From Roseivirga sp. UBA7431 (GTDB taxonomy: Bacteria > Bacteroidota > Bacteroidia > Cytophagales > Cyclobacteriaceae), in assembly GCA_002477595.1 (NCBI GenBank), contig DLQN01000010.1, forward strand, positions 31,285-58,887: 27,603 nucleotides of DNA, given 5' to 3'. A program made the position numbers and the translations under genes. The notes under the pieces were generated by a model. That model worked only from the letters and a program-made list of their open reading frames with translations, was not told where the DNA came from and did no database searches. How positions within the stretch are numbered: the stretch's first letter is position 1; every line of letters begins with the position of its first letter. Of this stretch, positions 8,148 to 16,830 are shown in pieces.

Positions 8148-9050
8148 CTATCGCACGGCAGGCACCGGCACACTCTCTTCAATAAAGGAGATTAAGTGAT
8201 TTGGGTTGGCGATTTGAATAATATTATTATTCAGATCCAAATCCTGCCCGATTACCTGACTTCCTGAAACTAGAATTTGTGTATCTGGAAATTTTTCAGA
8301 AAGGTTATTCAGATAATCTTGAGGGGAGATATTTGGGTCTCTTGACGTAATTATGGTGAGTAAGAAATCTGGTTGATACAGCTCAAATGCTACGCTAAGG
8401 TCTCTAAACGGCATATTTTGGCCTAGATAGATGCTTTTGCAGTTTCTAGCTCTGGCTAAAAAGTTTGCAAAGAGAAGACTTAATTCATGCAATTCATTCT
8501 CGGGTAAGAACATCATGTATTTGGTCGCATCCGCCTCGATGGCAGGATATTGAGCATCGATGGCTACAATAACTTTTTGTCTAATGAGATGCGAAATGAA
8601 ATGTTCTTGAGCTGGATTGATAGAATCTGTAATCCACATGATCCCAACCTTAGACAAGAAAGGGTAGATGATATTGAGCATGGTTCTTTCGAAACCATGT
8701 TTCAATGTGTTGGTTGAAATGATCTTTTCAAAACGTTGCTCGTCTAAATCAATCATTGAAAGCGTCAGCGCATACACTTGATCCGCATGACTCGTGGTTT
8801 TATCCGTCACCAAAAGCACAGCCTCAGTCATGTCTTCACGAGACATGTTAGCTATCTTCGAAATCTTGAAGCCGTTGTCCTTTAACAGAGAAACATTCAA
8901 CACAAGTTTTAGATCTTCTTGATCGTAATAACGAATGTTAGTGTCTGTCCTTTTTGGATTGATCAGGTTATAACGCTGCTCCCAAATACGCAATGTATGC
9001 GCTTTGATGCCTGATAAATGTTCTAAGTCTTTTATTGAATACTTTGCCAC
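8148..9050 (-). CDS. MerR-family regulator with B12-binding domain (CarH/LitR-like)
   Basis: A 300-residue transcription factor. Residues 4-70 are a MerR-type winged helix (YSIKDLEHLSGIKAHTLRIW at 4-23, then RYYDQEDL at 40-47). Residues about 90-165 match the four-helix cap of cobalamin-binding domains and keep the W-x9-EH motif of CarH (Trp139, Glu149, His150). Residues about 172-290 are a Rossmann-like B12 domain in which the E-x-H-x-x-G box appears as ELHELS (186-191): the axial ligand His188 is kept but the Gly is Ser. The residue after Trp139 is Ile, where Thermus CarH has the upper-face His132. In the family, adenosylcobalamin-bound protein represses carotenoid genes in the dark and light releases it. 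Start is GTG at 9050, 2 bp after the crtZ stop. Regulation of the adjacent operon is inferred. Confidence 0.88.
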   Translation of the reverse strand: MAKYSIKDLEHLSGIKAHTLRIWEQRYNLINPKRTDTNIRYYDQEDLKLVLNVSLLKDNGFKISKIANMSREDMTEAVLLVTDKTTSHADQVYALTLSMIDLDEQRFEKIISTNTLKHGFERTMLNIIYPFLSKVGIMWITDSINPAQEHFISHLIRQKVIVAIDAQYPAIEADATKYMMFLPENELHELSLLFANFLARARNCKSIYLGQNMPFRDLSVAFELYQPDFLLTIITSRDPNISPQDYLNNLSEKFPDTQILVSGSQVIGQDLDLNNNIIQIANPNHLISFIEESVPVPAVR

Positions 9051-9052
9051 TT

Positions 9053-9505
9053 TTATATCTTTTCTCCTTCGTCCTTAAAGTATCTTTGTGGTATAAAAAA
9101 CAACCCAAAAGAAACTGCATCATCTTTTTCTTTCGATTTGTGATGTGCTCTGTGTGCTTTAGTAATAGCTTTTAAATATTTTGCTTTAGGACGACCTAGC
9201 CACTTAAGTCTTTTGTGAATCATTACATCATGTAGTACAAAGTATAACATGCCATAAAGGCTGATTCCACAACCTATCCAAAAACGATAATCGAATGTCT
9301 CAACACCTTGAAATATGAGCACTACAGCTGTCCCACCGAAAATGAGCGTAAATAAGTCGTTCAATTCAAAGTAGCCTTTTGTATTTTCATGATGAGTTTT
9401 GTGAATTTTCCACAAAACACCGTGCATAACATATTTATGCACCCACCACGAGAAAGCTTCCATTATTCCAAAACCCAAAAGGGTCCATGTGATTGCTTCG
9501 ATCAT
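9053..9505 (-). CDS. crtZ: beta-carotene hydroxylase (CrtZ-type)
   Basis: A membrane di-iron hydroxylase of the sterol-desaturase superfamily that adds 3-hydroxyls to beta-rings. Starting at ATG 9505 it has 150 residues with the full His set: HKYVMH at 23-28, HKTHH at 35-39, HDVMIH at 92-97 and HRAHH at 118-122. Four hydrophobic segments are present. A GTG at 9523 in the same frame would add six residues. The ATG was chosen because it puts the first His box about 23 residues in, as is common in CrtZ. The gene lies 2 bp before the CarH-like gene and 35 bp after the cruF-like gene, consistent with co-transcription. Confidence 0.92.
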   Translation of the reverse strand: MIEAITWTLLGFGIMEAFSWWVHKYVMHGVLWKIHKTHHENTKGYFELNDLFTLIFGGTAVVLIFQGVETFDYRFWIGCGISLYGMLYFVLHDVMIHKRLKWLGRPKAKYLKAITKAHRAHHKSKEKDDAVSFGLFFIPQRYFKDEGEKI

Positions 9506-9540
9506 TGTTAAGTTGTCTAACACGAGTTAATTGAGATTGT

Positions 9541-10200
9541 TTAGCCGATTGGAATAAAATTTAAAATCAAGAAAAAGATTGCTTGAATATATAAGATCTT
9601 AATAGCCAATGGATTATTTGACTCTGGCATCAGTTTATTAAATACAAAATGCAAGACTGCACTTATCAAAAACCAGGCTCCGTAGTTTTGAATCGGTATT
9701 GAAACAGCTTCCCAACTCCAAAAGTCATAGGCTATGGCTACGGGTTCAATAAGGAAGTCTAACAGGGTCATCATCAGTGCTGCTGAGACGATTCTGAGCA
9801 TTGGGCTTTGGAATATTCTTTTGGCTTGTTGGCCTGTGCAGTAGATTAACACTACCCAATTTAAGCCAATTGCAAGAGGAACATCAAAGACCTTATAGCC
9901 TAAGGTTTGACCATAGCTGTATTCTCCAAAAATTAAACCCGTTTGAACACCAGCCACTTCGACAAAGAAGCCGGTGAGGAAGGTTATCAATATAAATAGT
10001 CCATACTTCAGTCCTTTATTTGATTCGAAGTGTAGAACGATCGCTGCAGTTGCTAGTAGATTAAATGGCGTTAACAACTGAAAAAGCTCCCGCGTTGCTT
10101 CTATGCTTAAACCTATCGCACCCGCTATGTGCATGGCCATCATCAACCGAAAGGCATTCTTTTGATTCACAAATGGCAGGTTGTCTATTTTATCAAGCAT
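9541..10200 (-). CDS. cruF: carotenoid biosynthesis membrane protein, CruF/bisanhydrobacterioruberin-hydratase family
   Basis: A 219-residue polytopic membrane protein with about six to seven helices, assigned to the carotenoid-synthesis family that includes CruF (Pfam PF04240, recalled from family knowledge). Diagnostic segments are FGEYSYGQTLG followed by VPLAIGLNW in the middle, and LLDFLIEPVAI-x4-WSWE then IPIQNYGAW further on. CruF members add water to the psi-end of carotenoids (1'-hydroxyl). No CrtYcd-type lycopene-cyclase motif (PLEEW) is present. The frame is open 57 codons further upstream to 10371, but that part is non-hydrophobic and antisense to the DUF4286-like gene, so the ATG at 10200 is chosen. 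It is first in a run with crtZ and the CarH-like gene. A diverged cyclase cannot be excluded. Confidence 0.72.
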   Translation of the reverse strand: MLDKIDNLPFVNQKNAFRLMMAMHIAGAIGLSIEATRELFQLLTPFNLLATAAIVLHFESNKGLKYGLFILITFLTGFFVEVAGVQTGLIFGEYSYGQTLGYKVFDVPLAIGLNWVVLIYCTGQQAKRIFQSPMLRIVSAALMMTLLDFLIEPVAIAYDFWSWEAVSIPIQNYGAWFLISAVLHFVFNKLMPESNNPLAIKILYIQAIFFLILNFIPIG

Positions 10201-10247
10201 AGTTTTCAAAACTTGGACGATTCCTAAATGTTTGAAATCATAAACCT

Positions 10248-10266
10248 TAGATTTGTCACAAATATA
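10248..10266. promoter_or_regulatory. divergent promoter region between cruF-like and DUF4286-like genes
   Basis: The 71-bp divergent gap holds two exact matches to the Bacteroidota -7 element TAnnTTTG: TAGATTTG on the plus strand (10248-10255) and TATATTTG on the minus strand (10266 down to 10259). They overlap almost back to back, so the two genes could compete for polymerase. A correctly spaced -33 TTTG was not found for either. The plus-strand transcript would have a leader of only about 10 bases. Confidence 0.4.
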
Positions 10267-10271
10267 TTGTG

Positions 10272-10574
10272 ATGATTCTTTATAACGTAACTGTAGCCAT
10301 AGATAAAAAGGTAGAGACTGAATGGATCGCTTGGATGAAGCAAATTCATATTCCCGAGGTAATGGAGACAAATCAGTTTGAAGAGTACAAATTTTTTAAG
10401 GTACTCAACACTGAAGACACCGAAGCTTCCTCTTACAGTGTTCAGTATTTTGCTACTGAAATGACGAATTTACAAATGTACATGGCGGCATTTGCACCTG
10501 AATTACAGCAAAAGGCCTTGCTCAAGTTTCCTAACCAGATAGCTGCATTTAGAACGTTACTTCAGTCAGTCTGA
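10272..10574 (+). CDS. DUF4286-like small protein
   Basis: A 100-residue cytoplasmic protein resembling the DUF4286 family of Bacteroidota, which has no established function. The start MILYNVTVAID, the W-x2-WM segment and a C-terminal FPNQIAAFRTLL fit that family and suggest a small ferredoxin-like alpha-beta fold. The frame can start at GTG 10269 or ATG 10272; the ATG is preferred. It is transcribed away from the pigment genes and its last 13 bases overlap the end of the convergent acetyltransferase gene. Confidence 0.75.
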   Translation: MILYNVTVAIDKKVETEWIAWMKQIHIPEVMETNQFEEYKFFKVLNTEDTEASSYSVQYFATEMTNLQMYMAAFAPELQQKALLKFPNQIAAFRTLLQSV

Positions 10575-11032
10575 TAGTCTTGAATTTGCTCCTCAGATAA
10601 GGTACAGTTGATCCATTCTCCGTCTAGGTCGGCCCCAAGTTTTTTATAGAAATTGATAGCTGGTTCGTTCCAGTCTAGTACTTGCCAACGGACCTGTTTG
10701 GAGTTTGTAGCTTTGGCTTCCATCACAATGGCATCTAATAATAGCTTGCCATAACCCTTACCTCTCGCAGACTCGCTAACTACCAAGTCCTCGAGGTAGA
10801 TGGCTTTTCCTTTCCACGTGGAGTATCTATAATAGAAAATGGCAGTGCCTAATATTTGGTCATCAACTTCTGCCACGAAAAACTCGAAAACTGGCTTTTC
10901 ACCAAAGCCGTCTTCCGTCATTCGCTCGACTGAATTGGCTACTTCGTGAGGGGCTTTTTCATATATGGCAAGTTCCATAACCAAATCGAAGACTGCAGAT
11001 AGGTCTTCAGGCTTTCCTTTTCTAACTATCAT
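10562..11032 (-). CDS. GNAT acetyltransferase, diamine/thialysine (SSAT)-like
   Basis: A 156-residue GCN5-related N-acetyltransferase. The acetyl-CoA pyrophosphate-binding motif A is RGKGYGK at 90-96, preceded by the strand YLEDLVV at 79-85. Several features match the spermidine/spermine and thialysine acetyltransferase subgroup: ELAIYEKAP at 20-28, DGFGE at 41-45, YSTWKGK at 70-76 and WQVLDWNEPAINFYKKLGA at 116-134. The probable reaction is N-acetylation of a small diamine or thialysine, but substrates in this subgroup are hard to call from sequence. It overlaps the DUF4286-like gene tail to tail by 13 bp. Confidence 0.85.
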   Translation of the reverse strand: MIVRKGKPEDLSAVFDLVMELAIYEKAPHEVANSVERMTEDGFGEKPVFEFFVAEVDDQILGTAIFYYRYSTWKGKAIYLEDLVVSESARGKGYGKLLLDAIVMEAKATNSKQVRWQVLDWNEPAINFYKKLGADLDGEWINCTLSEEQIQDYQTD

Positions 11033-11070
11033 GTGAAGAATTTTACGCCAAGTTAACTTCTTCTTTGAAA

Positions 11071-11097
11071 ATTAAAGGGTTGAATTTCTTGAACCCT
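11071..11097 (-). terminator. possible terminator of the SprB-repeat protein gene
   Basis: On the minus strand a 6-bp stem (AGGGTT, 11097-11092, with AACCCT, 11081-11076) is followed by a T-rich run (TTAATTTT). It lies about 60 bp past the stop of the frameshifted secreted-protein gene and before the acetyltransferase gene. The stem is short, so this is tentative. Confidence 0.35.
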
Positions 11098-11157
11098 GAA
11101 ATCCTTGCCTTTCTTAGCGCAAACTTTTGAGTAAGCAACTCATTTACTTAGTAGTAT

Positions 11158-11535
11158 TTATCTGATCAAACGGATTACGCCTCTTTTCTCACCGGGTAAT
11201 GATAACCCATTTGCTTGTACTATCCAGTTAGCGTAGTAACCGTATTTGCCAGCAGGAACTGTCGAGCCCTTGAGTATACCATTCCATAGGGTTTGCACAT
11301 TTTGCGTTGAGAAAATTACCTCCCCCCAACTATTGTACACTTCCATATTGAAAGTAACCTCGCAAGGCGTAGTCGGCCCGAAGGAATCATTCACCCCATC
11401 ATTGTTGGGGCTAAATGCCGTAGGGAAGTTGATTTTTGGAATGGCTTCATCTATTTGTTGCGAGGCTGCAGTGGTACAACCATTCGCATCAGTGACCACT
11501 AAACGATAGGTGCCTTTTGAGAACCCTATGGCCAA
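11158..11535 (-). CDS. C-terminal fragment: type B T9SS sorting (gliding-motility C-terminal) domain
   Basis: A 125-codon piece from a nominal TTG at 11535. Its first 28 residues finish the broken SprB repeat (KGTYRLVVTDANGC). The rest is a CHU_C/type B sorting domain: NFPTAFSPNNDGVND, then MEVYNSWGEVIF, LWNG and VPAGKYGYY, ending in a basic GVIRLIR tail. This domain directs export through the type IX secretion system in Bacteroidota. It is out of frame with the upstream part by one base and has no start of its own that makes sense. Confidence 0.7.
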   Translation of the reverse strand: MAIGFSKGTYRLVVTDANGCTTAASQQIDEAIPKINFPTAFSPNNDGVNDSFGPTTPCEVTFNMEVYNSWGEVIFSTQNVQTLWNGILKGSTVPAGKYGYYANWIVQANGLSLPGEKRGVIRLIR

Positions 11536-11578
11536 TGATGTTGTTTCGCTGCTGCTTTCCCACGTATAGGAGTAAGGT

Positions 11579-13504
11579 TTAACACCCCTCCGTTACTCTT
11601 CCTTCCAATGTTCCATCATTTCCACCAGGGCATGAAACTAAGGTTGAAATCACTTCTGTGATTACGAGTTCTTCAGGTTCAGTAATGGTGAAATCAAGCC
11701 TTAATACACAGTCGTTTTCGTCAAAGATGTCTACGAAAAAATCGCCTTTGGGAATACTAGTTAAGACAGGCTGACTGATGGCTGGCCTTTGGCTCCATAC
11801 ATATCTGTAGGCACCAGTTCCTCCTGTGATAAGGGCTTCAGCAATTCCGCTGGCTTCACCAAAACACAAAACATTCTGCACATTAATGCTGCCCGCTAGT
11901 GGCTCGGGCTCAGTAATAGTAAAAGGAACGTTAATAGTACAACCAGAAGAGGTAATGTCTACGGAGTAACTACCAGCACTGAGACCGGTAACTGTATTGT
12001 CGCTTATCGTCCCCAAATTATTGACATTCCATTGGTAGGAAAAAGGTGCTAAACCACTGATGCTGGACACTATTATACTTCCGTCAGAACCTTCGAAACA
12101 CTTGACGTTTTCAATTGTGAAAATCGGAATGATTTCTGCCCTTAGGTCTACAGTGAGTACTGGGGAATCTCCATCACAGATATCAGTTGCAGTGGTGGTC
12201 GACTCTGTGAAGAAGAGTTCTCCAGTGCCCGAACCATCCCAAAGTACGGTCACTTCATTTGTACCATTCCCACTTACAACGTTCCCGTTTGTGACTTGCC
12301 AATTGTAATTAGATCCGGGTGTTATCGGAGTAGAATAGGTTTGTGCAGCGCTAAGATCCGTAAAGCAGACAGTATTAGGGCCAAGGGGCATTGGTGGTTC
12401 TAGCTTAACATTTACTCTTACTGGAAGGTCAGTCACTATCTCACAGATGATTGAAGAACTTGCTTTTACCGAAACAAGGGCGTTGGCATTCGTTGGTCCC
12501 CAATCTACAAGGATACTGGCTGTGCCTTGACCACTTGCAATTGCCCCACCTGTTACTGTCCATTGATATATATGATCTGGTAGGTCTGTCGCTGTATAAC
12601 TCACACCGGAGAGGTTTGGGCAAACGGAAATCGAACCACTCAGCTCGACTGCTTGCAGCAAGTCTAAAGTTGTCGTGCCGGTAATCGATGAGAAGACATC
12701 AGGATCACCGGATTGCCCTCCATATTCTACAATATATCCTGTAGGGGCATATTGTCCTCCTCCTCCTTGATCTGGTAAATCATTCCATTTGCCAGGAGGA
12801 GTTGACCAGTCCATCATATGTGCATAGTGCTCTGGGCCTGCGTTATTAGGCTCACCTACATCCCAATTCATAAAACCGTCAGATAGCAGTCTGCCAGCAC
12901 CATTATCTAGGGCGGCTTCGGGGCCGGTTACCCATCGCCAAACGCCTTCATTTGCAGCGTCACTTGCACCAATCCATGCTGTTCCGCTGACACGATCTAG
13001 AATGAATTGATTTTCTCCTGTGGTGGTTATGGTCGCTAAGTATCCATTTAGACCAAATAGGTTTTGGTTTGCTGCCTCGGCCAACGATGCTGTCCAAAAA
13101 ATGCCTGGATCAGAGAAGAATTTATAGAAATGCCCTGTTTCTGGGTAATAATCTAGGTTGGACAGCGATGTTGTGATGGCCTTGGTTCCTGAAACATTGT
13201 TAGTGGCGCTCGTTGTAAAGGTGATTCTCGTCAATGCCAGGTTGTAAGCATCTAGATCGGTCGAACCTGACAGTGTTAAAATTCCATTCCCACTGTCGAA
13301 TACTCCAGTTATTCCATCAGTGGGGGTGTAACTTAATTGGTCGGTCAGGGGATCATAACTTTGAGAAATTGATATCTGAAGCCCATCAAGGGGATCAGAG
13401 CCAGTTCCCTCTATAGCAACAATGGCATCTAGCGTCAAAGGTGAGGCCAAGTCGAAGCAGTATTTCTCTGCCGCTTTTACAACAGGAATACTTTGTCCAT
13501 ACAA
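11579..13504 (-). CDS. main open frame of the lectin/SprB-repeat protein
   Basis: The longest intact piece (641 codons, nominally from TTG 13504, with no signal peptide in its own frame). Residues 118-262 look like a C-type lectin fold: opening YYPETGHFYKFF, then GYLATITTTGENQFI, WIGASD, GEPNN at 217-221 and WND at 240-242, the EPN plus WND pair linked to mannose/fucose-type sugar binding. Residues about 290-450 form two PKD-like beta domains with VCP and VCF starts. From about 458 come SprB-type repeats (VKCFEGSDGSI, VLCFGEASG, VSCPGGNDGT starts, each ending TITEPE). The frame ends abruptly inside the third repeat. The serS gene lies upstream on the same strand. Confidence 0.75.
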   Translation of the reverse strand: MYGQSIPVVKAAEKYCFDLASPLTLDAIVAIEGTGSDPLDGLQISISQSYDPLTDQLSYTPTDGITGVFDSGNGILTLSGSTDLDAYNLALTRITFTTSATNNVSGTKAITTSLSNLDYYPETGHFYKFFSDPGIFWTASLAEAANQNLFGLNGYLATITTTGENQFILDRVSGTAWIGASDAANEGVWRWVTGPEAALDNGAGRLLSDGFMNWDVGEPNNAGPEHYAHMMDWSTPPGKWNDLPDQGGGGQYAPTGYIVEYGGQSGDPDVFSSITGTTTLDLLQAVELSGSISVCPNLSGVSYTATDLPDHIYQWTVTGGAIASGQGTASILVDWGPTNANALVSVKASSSIICEIVTDLPVRVNVKLEPPMPLGPNTVCFTDLSAAQTYSTPITPGSNYNWQVTNGNVVSGNGTNEVTVLWDGSGTGELFFTESTTTATDICDGDSPVLTVDLRAEIIPIFTIENVKCFEGSDGSIIVSSISGLAPFSYQWNVNNLGTISDNTVTGLSAGSYSVDITSSGCTINVPFTITEPEPLAGSINVQNVLCFGEASGIAEALITGGTGAYRYVWSQRPAISQPVLTSIPKGDFFVDIFDENDCVLRLDFTITEPEELVITEVISTLVSCPGGNDGTLEGRVTEGC

Positions 13505-13574
13505 TGGACCTGCATGAACGAAAATGTTATAGCAGCAAATAGTACTACTTGAAGAAATGGCGCGCGTCTAGCCA
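13503..13574 (-). other. signal-peptide-like coding stretch in a shifted frame
   Basis: Reading minus from TTG 13574 gives MARRAPFLQ followed by a hydrophobic run and QVHC, a classical signal peptide shape with two arginines then about 14 hydrophobic residues. It is one frame off from the lectin/SprB gene that begins right after it. The TTG start sits in the stem of a small inverted repeat (CCAATT/AATTGG, 13571-13590). Confidence 0.5.
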
Positions 13575-13635
13575 ATTTTCAAGAGAATTGGTTTTAATCA
13601 GATGTCCCCTAATGTATCACTAGGATTTGGTAAAC

Positions 13636-14910
13636 TCAATCAATAATATCAAAACCTGTATAAGGAATTAACACTTCTGGAACCTTGATACCTCCTTCGA
13701 ACTGGTTGTTTTCCAAGATTGCAGCTATAATTCTAGGTAAGGCCAAGGCACTACCGTTGAGTGTGTGGAGTAAAATAGATTTCTTATTTTCATCCTTATA
13801 TCTCAGTTTGAGTCTATTCGCTTGAAAGGTTTCGAAATTTGAAACAGAACTCACTTCTAGCCACTTCTCTTGAGCAGCAGAGTATACTTCAAAATCGAAA
13901 GTTAGCACTGAGGTAAAGCCCAAATCACCACTACACAGTCTCAGGGTTCGGAACGGCAGCGCTAGTTTTTTCAAAATCCCAGAAACGTGATTACACATTT
14001 CTTGTAATGCAGCATAAGATTCTTCTGGTTTTCTGATCTCAACGATTTCAACCTTATCGAATTGGTGTAACCTGTTTAGGCCTCGAACATGGGATCCCCA
14101 GCTACCCGCTTCTCTTCTAAAACACGGGGTGAAACCAACGTGCTTTATCGGTAGTGCATCCTCACTAAGGATAACATCCCTGTAAAGATTCGTAATAGGA
14201 ATTTCAGCTGTTGGGATGAGGTACATGTTTTCAGAGGCGATATGATACATCTGACCTTCTTTGTCTGGCAACTGCCCGGTACCATAGCCAGAAGCTTCAT
14301 TTACCATAATAGGTGGTTGAACCTCAGCATAGCCGGCTTTTACAGCTTCATCTAAGAAGAAGTTGACCAATGCTCTCTGAAGTCGTGCGCCTTTACCTTT
14401 GAATACCGGGAAGCCAGCCCCAGTAATTTTTATGCCAAGCTCAAAATCGATGATGTCGTATTTCTTGATCAGATCCCAATGAGGTTGAGCACCCTCCGCC
14501 AATTGAGGTATTTCACCAGTACGATCAATTTCTACATTGTCTTCATCACTTTTACCCACGGTTACCGAGTCATGAGGTATATTGGGGATGTTATAAAGTG
14601 CTTGCTTTAGGCGCTTTTGATATTCGCTTAGCTGCTCACCTAAACCTTTATTTACCGCTTTTAATTCGGCATTTCTTGATTTTACTTGTTCTGCCTCATC
14701 ACGTTTACCTTCTTTCATCAACGCGCCAATTTGCTTGGCAAAACTGTTGGCTTCAGATAGGTTGGTATCTAGTGCTTGTTGCGTCTTCTTTCGTTCCTCA
14801 TCAAGGGTGATAACTTCGTTTAATAGGACTTCAGCATTCTTAATACCCCTTTTTTGGAGTCCTTTGACATGACGATCCTTTTCGGCTATGATATTGGCTA
14901 CTTGCAGCAT
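13636..14910 (-). CDS. serS: seryl-tRNA synthetase
   Basis: It charges tRNA-Ser with serine. It is a class II aminoacyl-tRNA synthetase of 424 residues from ATG 14910, the standard bacterial length. The frame is open 19 codons further up to 14967, but the family normally begins MLxV, so the inner ATG is chosen. Residues about 25-105 form the antiparallel coiled-coil arm that grips the long tRNA variable arm. The TAE serine-loop motif is at 234-236, motif 2 with FRREAGSWG at 264-272, and motif 3 with NGSALALPR at 385-393. It is divergent from rho. No terminator with a T run was found before the next minus-strand gene. Confidence 0.96.
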   Translation of the reverse strand: MLQVANIIAEKDRHVKGLQKRGIKNAEVLLNEVITLDEERKKTQQALDTNLSEANSFAKQIGALMKEGKRDEAEQVKSRNAELKAVNKGLGEQLSEYQKRLKQALYNIPNIPHDSVTVGKSDEDNVEIDRTGEIPQLAEGAQPHWDLIKKYDIIDFELGIKITGAGFPVFKGKGARLQRALVNFFLDEAVKAGYAEVQPPIMVNEASGYGTGQLPDKEGQMYHIASENMYLIPTAEIPITNLYRDVILSEDALPIKHVGFTPCFRREAGSWGSHVRGLNRLHQFDKVEIVEIRKPEESYAALQEMCNHVSGILKKLALPFRTLRLCSGDLGFTSVLTFDFEVYSAAQEKWLEVSSVSNFETFQANRLKLRYKDENKKSILLHTLNGSALALPRIIAAILENNQFEGGIKVPEVLIPYTGFDIID

Positions 14911-15012
14911 TTTACTTCTGAATTTGAGCAGACAAATTAAGCGAATTCCAGTCAATATTGAATGCAAAAACCCGTTATAACCTTTGATAGCGCATAAAAA
15001 TAAGTGTCATTT

Positions 15013-15044
15013 TTTGACAGTCTCGATTGTTTAGTCTAATATTG
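15013..15044 (+). promoter_or_regulatory. candidate rho promoter (TTTG-N20-TAATATTG)
   Basis: TTTG at 15013-15016 and TAATATTG at 15037-15044 are separated by 20 bp, matching the Bacteroidota -33/-7 arrangement with one mismatch in the -7 element (TAnnTTTG). A small inverted repeat (TGTCA-T5-TGACA, 15005-15019) covers the -33 element. Transcription would start near 15050, giving a leader of about 110 bases before rho. Confidence 0.5.
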
Positions 15045-15123
15045 CGTTGTCCTAAGATGATGGGATGCATATCCAAAGTTCATCTCGAGCAACTAATCAT
15101 TAAATTATAATTCATTTTTATAT

Positions 15124-15139
15124 TCCTCTTACGAGAGGA
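15124..15139 (+). promoter_or_regulatory. hairpin in the rho leader
   Basis: TCCTCT and AGAGGA form a 6-bp stem with a TACG loop, ending 20 bases before the rho start codon. Rho autoregulates through its leader in other bacteria; a role for this hairpin is only inferred. Confidence 0.35.
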
Positions 15140-15159
15140 TTCCCAACCCACTTATTTAT

Positions 15160-16779
<1,620 letters not shown>

Positions 16780-16801
16780 GAATAACCTACTTTAGATATT
16801 G

Positions 16802-16830
16802 AAAGGCCATTCATTTGAATGGCCTTTTTT
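16802..16830 (+). terminator. intrinsic terminator after rho
   Basis: An 11-bp perfect stem (16802-16812 with 16817-16827), loop ATTT and a T run at 16825-16830, 22 bp after the rho stop codon. The rho gene thus ends at a factor-independent terminator. Confidence 0.9.

Larger units (their letters stand above)
11158..13574 (-). pseudogene. secreted C-type-lectin/SprB-repeat protein with type B T9SS sorting domain, frameshifted
   Basis: Three reading frames together spell one secreted protein. From a TTG at 13574 a signal-peptide-like stretch (RR then FLQVVLFAAITFSF) ends near 13503 in a different frame from the main part (13504-11579). The main part stops at 11579, while the C-terminal sorting domain continues in a third frame from about 11582 to 11158. 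Dropping the A at 11584 restores an unbroken SprB repeat: GRVTEGVKPYSYTW, then AIGFSKG. Domains in order are signal, cadherin-like repeat, C-type lectin with EPN and WND motifs, two PKD-like domains, three to four SprB repeats, and a gliding-motility-associated C-terminal domain. Either the gene is decayed or two bases were misread. An intact product would go through the type IX system to the surface. Confidence 0.75.

Noticed and set aside
10201..10371. 57-codon N-terminal extension of the cruF-like gene
   Set aside because: It is antisense to the DUF4286-like gene, lacks hydrophobic or family-like sequence, and a good ATG exists at 10200.
13571..13590. CCAATT/AATTGG inverted repeat as a serS terminator
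   Set aside because: The stem is only 6 bp and no T run follows on the minus strand.
14911..14967. 19-codon N-terminal extension of serS
   Set aside because: Seryl-tRNA synthetases normally begin at the MLxV position; the extension has no conserved features.
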